Source of the DNA: Candidatus Staskawiczbacteria bacterium
GTDB taxonomy: Bacteria > Patescibacteriota > Minisyncoccia > Minisyncoccales > Staskawiczbacteraceae
Direction of reading: 5' to 3'
Assembly: GCA_903885445.1 (NCBI GenBank)
Contig: CAISIO010000036.1
Location: forward strand, 1 to 37,484
DNA length: 37,484 nucleotides
The position numbers were made by a program, and so were the translations under genes. Positions 34,701 to 37,484 of the stretch are shown here, one piece after another. The notes beneath the pieces were generated by a model, which saw only the letters and a program-made list of their open reading frames with translations, ran no database searches and was not told the DNA's origin. The first letter of the stretch is position 1. Each line of letters begins with the position of its first letter.

Positions 34701-37484
34701 CGTTGCTCCGCCAGAGCCCGCAACAATCAACACCATATTGCTGGCAGTAGAAGTATTTGAAAAGTTATTAAATTTAAGGCCATCAATTGTTATAGAATCA
34801 GATGCAACGAAATCGCTTGTCACCGGGATGACAACCGTGTGATCGGAATCTTCGTAGGTTACATCAACGCCTGTATTTATTTTTCCGGACGCGCCTCCGC
34901 CAATTGTCGGACGTTTTATGCTGTTATCCCATGTCATATTAAATCCTGCGGGAATTTTTACGCGCAAATCATTAAGAGCGGTAATTACCGGAGTATCAGA
35001 AGCGTCGGTCACTGTGATTTGCGCGGCGGTAGTTGAACTGTCGCCAACAACAAAACTTTGATTTGAGCCAGAAACCATTGTTAATGGGGTAGAGGAAACA
35101 CCTTCTTGCACAAGTTTTAAAGCGTTAAGATAAATCTTGCTAATCGGCGTATCTGTTTTGACGGTAAGTATTATTGTTCCGCCTACCGGAGTTAAACTGG
35201 TCCACTTAGCGACATAACCATCGACTGAATTATATCCTGTGTTATAAGTTGTTGAGTCGTTTGTAAGAGTTGTAGTTGAAATGGTTGTTCCAGCCGGACT
35301 TGCGTTAGTAAAGCCGGCAGTGACATTAGAAACTACAAATTTAGCCGGACGGGTAAAAGTTGAATCTGCTCTTATTCCTGCAGCTACCAAAGTAAACGTG
35401 CTGGCAGGAAGTCCGCTAAAAGTCACCGTAAAACTTCCGGCCTGGCCAGCAGAAGTTCCAGACGCTGTCACATAACCCATATTTATTATATTTCCAAATT
35501 CCGTAAACATCGGCGTTCCGCCGGGAGCTGCGGTAACCGGCGGCACAGCGGTTTCCGGTCCGATATTAAGCAGGGTATTCGCATTTAGATTGTCGGCAAA
35601 AGCAATTGTAACTCCTGTGTCGCTGCCATCAGCGTAATTTAACAAATGTCCGGTGTTTCCAAACCCGTAATTAGTTACGTTTCCAGTTGAAAGCACACCG
35701 GCAGTTGTTCCTCCGCAATCGTCATAAGCAGTGAATCCCGCGCTAATTGTAATTGTTTTATCATCGCTTGCCGTAGCCGTGTTCGCAGAATTTCCACTGA
35801 CAATTAACTGTAAATTATTGGCAGTTGAGGCGGCTGAAAAAGTTTTAAATTTCAATCCGTCAATCGTCAAGGTCTGTCCATTAGCAAAATCAGAAGTGAC
35901 GTCTATAATTAATGTGCTGGTTCCATCATATGTGACAGTAGTGGAAGCCTTAGCCGATGCTGTTCCGCCAAGCGTGGCTGTGCCGATGCTTGTATCCCAA
36001 ATCATATGAAATCCTGTTGGAATTTTAATGCGGATATCGTTGGCGGCAGTAATGGCGTGGTTAGTTGCGTCGTCGGTAACTGTAATTGTAGAAATCGTAG
36101 TGGGGGATTGATTTACAGAGAACGTCTGTATCGCCGCGGAAGAAATTGTTGGCGCTCCAATTGCTTTTGTTTTGTCATCGGTAGCAACAGCAGATCCGCC
36201 GGCGCCGGCTATAATTAATTGCAAGCTTGATGCGCTCGATGCGGCAGAAAAAGTTGTGAGCTTTAAACCAGAAATTACAGCTACATTTCCATTGGTAAAA
36301 TTACTGGCTACATGAACATATGCGGTTGTAGCGTTATCATATTCAACTGCCGGCGTTGCCGACATTTTTCCCGCGTCAACAGCAGTTCCGCTCGCAGTGG
36401 CAGAAGTGATTGTCTGGTCCCACACGGCGTGAAGTCCCGCAGGGATTTTAATTCTGATTCCGCTGGCAGAAGTGATTGTCGCGGTTGCCGCGTCAGTAAC
36501 AACTATGTTAGAAACCGCCGTTGAAGGATCGTTCTTAGCGAATGTTTGATTGGCGGCAGATGAAATTGAAGGAGCGACAACCGTAATTGTTTTAGTATCG
36601 TTTACAATTGGCGAACCGCCAGTGCCGGAAACAACCAAACCCAGATTGCTTGATGTTGAAGACGCGGTAGCGAGAAATTTTCCGCCGTCAACGGTTATTG
36701 AATCGGAAGCTGCAAAATCGCTGGTAACAGGAATTACCAAGGTATGATTTGAATCCTCATAAGTAACATCTACGCCCGTATTTATTTTACCAGCCGCGGC
36801 TCCGCCAATTGTCGGGCGCAACACGGAAGTGTCCCAGGCCATGTTAAATGCAGCCGGGATTTTAATTCTGATGTCACCCACGGCAGTAATGGCAGGCGAC
36901 GTACTGTTATCAGTGATGGTTATCTGCGACATTGTTGTGGCGCTGCTTCCAGCAACAAATGTTTGATTGGCGCCCGAAACCATTGCAGGAAGCCCGGTAA
37001 TCGTGACTGTTTTATCATCTGCAGCCGTTGCTGTATTGGCTTTATTTCCGCTAACAATAAATTGCAAATTATGCGCGGACGATGCTGTAAAAGTTGTGAA
37101 CTTAAGTCCGGCAATTGTTAACGTTTGCCCATTTGCAAAATCAGATGTAATATCCACCTTTAAAGTAGTTGCATCATCATAGCTTACAGTAGCCGATGCC
37201 TTTGCTGAAGCCGTGCCACCAAGAGTTGCTGTTGTTACTGTCTGATCCCATTCCATATTTAAACCGGAAGGTATTTTTATGCGGATATCATTTGTTGCGG
37301 ATATCGCGTGATTGGTTGCGTCGTCGGTAATAGTTATCGTGGAAATTGTTGTCGCCGAAGCGCCGACGGCAAATGTTTGGTTAGCGCCTGACGAAATAAT
37401 TGGCGCGCCGATAACTTTTGCTTTTGTATCGTTAGCCACAACTGTTTGCCCGGCGCCGGCAACTACTAATCCAAGGTTAGAGGT
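28695..37484 (-). CDS. Giant repetitive surface protein with embedded purple-acid-phosphatase-like domain and C-terminal TM (partial; N-terminus beyond window)
   Basis: Open frame continues to the window edge (…TSNLGLVVAGAGQTVVANDTK). Repeat modules, FN3-like + metallophosphoesterase motifs, REJ/PKD-like and Ig-like modules, coiled 'NTITQQITQLTQQVAELLGI', carboxypeptidase-regulatory-like region, TM 'LLVSVLLFIFVIILICILVYIKSHG'. Confidence 0.88.
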   Translation of the reverse strand, partial: TSNLGLVVAGAGQTVVANDTKAKVIGAPIISSGANQTFAVGASATTISTITITDDATNHAISATNDIRIKIPSGLNMEWDQTVTTATLGGTASAKASATVSYDDATTLKVDITSDFANGQTLTIAGLKFTTFTASSAHNLQFIVSGNKANTATAADDKTVTITGLPAMVSGANQTFVAGSSATTMSQITITDNSTSPAITAVGDIRIKIPAAFNMAWDTSVLRPTIGGAAAGKINTGVDVTYEDSNHTLVIPVTSDFAASDSITVDGGKFLATASSTSSNLGLVVSGTGGSPIVNDTKTITVVAPSISSAANQTFAKNDPSTAVSNIVVTDAATATITSASGIRIKIPAGLHAVWDQTITSATASGTAVDAGKMSATPAVEYDNATTAYVHVASNFTNGNVAVISGLKLTTFSAASSASSLQLIIAGAGGSAVATDDKTKAIGAPTISSAAIQTFSVNQSPTTISTITVTDDATNHAITAANDIRIKIPTGFHMIWDTSIGTATLGGTASAKASTTVTYDGTSTLIIDVTSDFANGQTLTIDGLKFKTFSAASTANNLQLIVSGNSANTATASDDKTITISAGFTAYDDCGGTTAGVLSTGNVTNYGFGNTGHLLNYADGSDTGVTIAFADNLNANTLLNIGPETAVPPVTAAPGGTPMFTEFGNIINMGYVTASGTSAGQAGSFTVTFSGLPASTFTLVAAGIRADSTFTRPAKFVVSNVTAGFTNASPAGTTISTTTLTNDSTTYNTGYNSVDGYVAKWTSLTPVGGTIILTVKTDTPISKIYLNALKLVQEGVSSTPLTMVSGSNQSFVVGDSSTTAAQITVTDASDTPVITALNDLRVKIPAGFNMTWDNSIKRPTIGGGASGKINTGVDVTYEDSDHTVVIPVTSDFVASDSITIDGLKFNNFSNTSTASNMVLIVAGSGGATAATDTKTITITGPSATFSNQANVAATFLPDTASQYFGTFKIAGTGTVSAITLTQYGNDSVAGTDFSNIKLVADDGNGVYNSATDTTVLGTVSTFTANKAAFSGLSIAAGSSTYVHVLVDVTDLIIPLPAPTAGVEILAGTDITSTATVAGSFPVTMGTSTLTAVYPYLENVETTSIEIAWSSSTSTATGSVAYGATSSYGTTVNETVTPVAVNSTTLYEHEIVLTGLSTNATYHYQVTDGSGTKSADSTFKTAPAAGTAFNFTVGGDVATNADSPSSAFWNNSNIISNAADADPTNPKTIFFFTGDHTMGGGDTEWQGQFFLPYRNQTKNAVLYNVYGNHDTGGSSPTTFPKYFDAPTDGNSNNNYYYSFNYGNTHFIILDSNAGNGAGSAQRNWAIADLASSAATGAKWRIAMIHVPPYSWSTAPTGHSPDSGLIDLMDNVLAVGNVDLIFNGHTHIYQRVFKPETSLGKKGMTQIVTGGGGATLTTAPTEADLLACGIPCATYPYLEYMHNGFHYLVVEAGADRLKVTARDTTNSIFDTFYVPRLPAISSGASTNFALGAGSTTISPITITDDATVPLIRADNTTGDISIKIPSGLDMIWDNTIATATISGTNASKVASSSNVTYDGTNKIATINVTTDFVAGDTVTISGLKAKNFNSTTSGQFSLLAEGPTGVVDATDDKTMTIGASVPTQTITNVGGDASAPYLTSDNTPLITLTLSANGDCRAATSAKSYDNMSGDTDCTGDGTTSISCQMPLISDSASATVYTACEDNTQAYKDTAGTATTISFQLDSVVPTTTDNFTHNASWQSGNQTITLTPTDAAPSSSIAWTKYCTSGSGCNPSGGTAYTVPVVISIEGTSYFNYASQDNAGNTQTTVSKTVMIDTAVPTTVAGGSNGYAFGTSWTNQNVTVTLTCGDGSGSGCGATLYCAGSNSCTPSTPYIQGVTTVTVSTAGTSYVRYYSTDAVNNTETVKSQTINIDKNGPSVNAGVDESKKAIFTQDATVSAGSSGIASYLWSKVSGPGAITFGTATTEDTTVTAGQEGTYIIRLTVTDNASTAVYDEFTLVWDTTNPVANAGADQIKKTQFTQTGSATDTGGSGVASYSWSKVSGPGAINFGTSTTAQTTISVDTDGSYVIRLTATDNATNSGTDDFTLIWDATVPTTTDNFTHNDSWQSTSQTITLTPTDPAPSSSIAWTKYCTSSISCDPSTGTAYTVPVSISTEGISYFRYASQDNAGNTQTTVTKTVKIDTTAPTTVASGSNGYNFSTNWSSQDVTVTLTCGDGGGSPCGVTLYCTTSNACTPNLSYNPSSKPVISTLGTSYIRYYSTDAMNNPETVVMQTINIDKTTPTATDDYGAKDGVWQNSNQTITLTPGDVGGSGLAAVYYCRDTANTCNPTTGGAILSSPYAVSLSEGLNGPDSYFRYAAKDAAGNTQTTVSKSIKIDTTPPDVSARADRTEASTFTQVGDIYEAGSGIASYLWTEVSGPGIVTFGSADAESTTITADTDGDYVISLTVVDNVGNSATASFNLKWGVINHSNNPVGGSGSLYTPPSSAPAPQTPPETPAEQTNTITQQITQLTQQVAELLGIQPPAPQITYPPINESVPQETPEALQNLQVMSVNPLGDLNIAPVQSDIGFFADKLPQLKETLESLNIDTGKPADVEKLNQTELYLPGLTATVLPSSAETNPEGQNIGSAAPVDAIPLVQLSASAINNIPTNMVFARTAGELIDFSPSLIIDAKGNAEQKITAISGQPLQLVIKPANPASRVTGLMTLTHPLTTLSKPHRNILAQLFGAALAAAQQPLEQSQSSALSGLLVQKFDYSEVRPGVFEAKINAPTAGGEYQVTTVVEYKDKSITPTETKMTTVVDPEGYVYKQTADGKLRIENASVSLYWLNPSKKEYELWPAERFLQKNPSLTDDTGKYSFMVPQGEYYLTVSAPGYASFKGNAFSVKEDNGVKLDIELKKINILPGWANWQLLVSVLLFIFVIILICILVYIKSHG
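30670..32325 (-). repeat. Large duplicated block (Ig-like pair) flanking two REJ/PKD-like modules
   Basis: ~560-bp block at ~31760-32325 and again at ~30670-31225: both encode PTTTDNFTHN(A/D)SWQS..QTITLTPTD.APSSSIAWTKYCTS... to ...SY(V/I)RYYSTDA.NN.ETV; high nucleotide similarity (e.g. 'gttgtgagtgaagttgtctgt(a/g)gttgttgg'). Confidence 0.85.
33075..34215 (-). other. FN3-like plus purple acid phosphatase-like metallophosphoesterase domain within the giant protein
   Basis: Five metal-site motifs in order: VGGDVATN, FFFTGDHTM, VYGNHDTGG, MIHVPPYS, FNGHTHIYQR; preceded by ETTSIEIAWSSSTSTATGSVAYG...THEY-like FN3 segment ending YHYQVTDGSG. Confidence 0.85.
35740..37420 (-). repeat. Four consecutive ~140-aa beta-rich modules
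   Basis: Conserved core '(I/V)TDxAT..I.(A/S)..DIRIKIP.G..M.WD.S...(T).GG'; DNA anchors near 37267, 36852, 36437 and 36015 (about 415-422 bp apart). Further copies near 34948 and 32916. Boundaries approximate. Confidence 0.85.

Noticed and set aside
29353-37182. Many plus-strand ORFs (60-116 aa) across the giant gene
   Set aside because: Antisense to the continuous repetitive coding frame; they recur because the underlying repeats recur.
1-37484. CRISPR arrays, transposases, integrases, phage genes, restriction-modification or toxin-antitoxin modules
   Set aside because: No regularly spaced short repeats with unique spacers and no recognisable proteins of these classes; the repeats present are coding modules of surface proteins.

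Overview
The window looks like part of a low-GC bacterial chromosome, probably Candidate Phyla Radiation/Patescibacteria. That assignment is inferred from gene content and protein style, not searched. It opens with the 3' end of a 23S rRNA and a 5S rRNA. These are followed by cell-shape and cell-wall genes (mreC, mreD, PBP2, MurF-like ligase, DegT-type aminotransferase, FemAB-like transferase, FtsQ-like protein), lysS and serS. Next come a PAS protein / ECF-like sigma factor divergent pair and a cell-surface block (CAP protein, sortase, Cys-rich repeat DUF11-like protein). Further on are recR, dnaB, cysS, a CDP-alcohol phosphatidyltransferase, a GtrA-like protein, dnaX, a UBA-like/TM protein, a CapA-like phosphoesterase, tRNA-Gln(TTG) and a tiny basic ORF. 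The window ends inside a giant (>2,900 aa) repetitive, membrane-anchored surface protein with an embedded purple-acid-phosphatase-like domain. The most notable observations are: (i) an unannotated, highly structured ~320-nt ncRNA candidate with its own promoter and terminator between dnaB and cysS; (ii) an in-frame TAG stop inside dnaB; (iii) a GC-rich, self-contained PEP-CTERM gene cassette (promoter, structured leader, Shine-Dalgarno, terminator) that looks foreign to its neighbours; (iv) a long interrupted inverted repeat between the PAS and sigma-factor genes; (v) a 27-aa hyper-basic ORF missed by the ORF track; (vi) the architecture of the giant phosphatase protein. All functional calls come from reading motifs by eye; no database search was possible.
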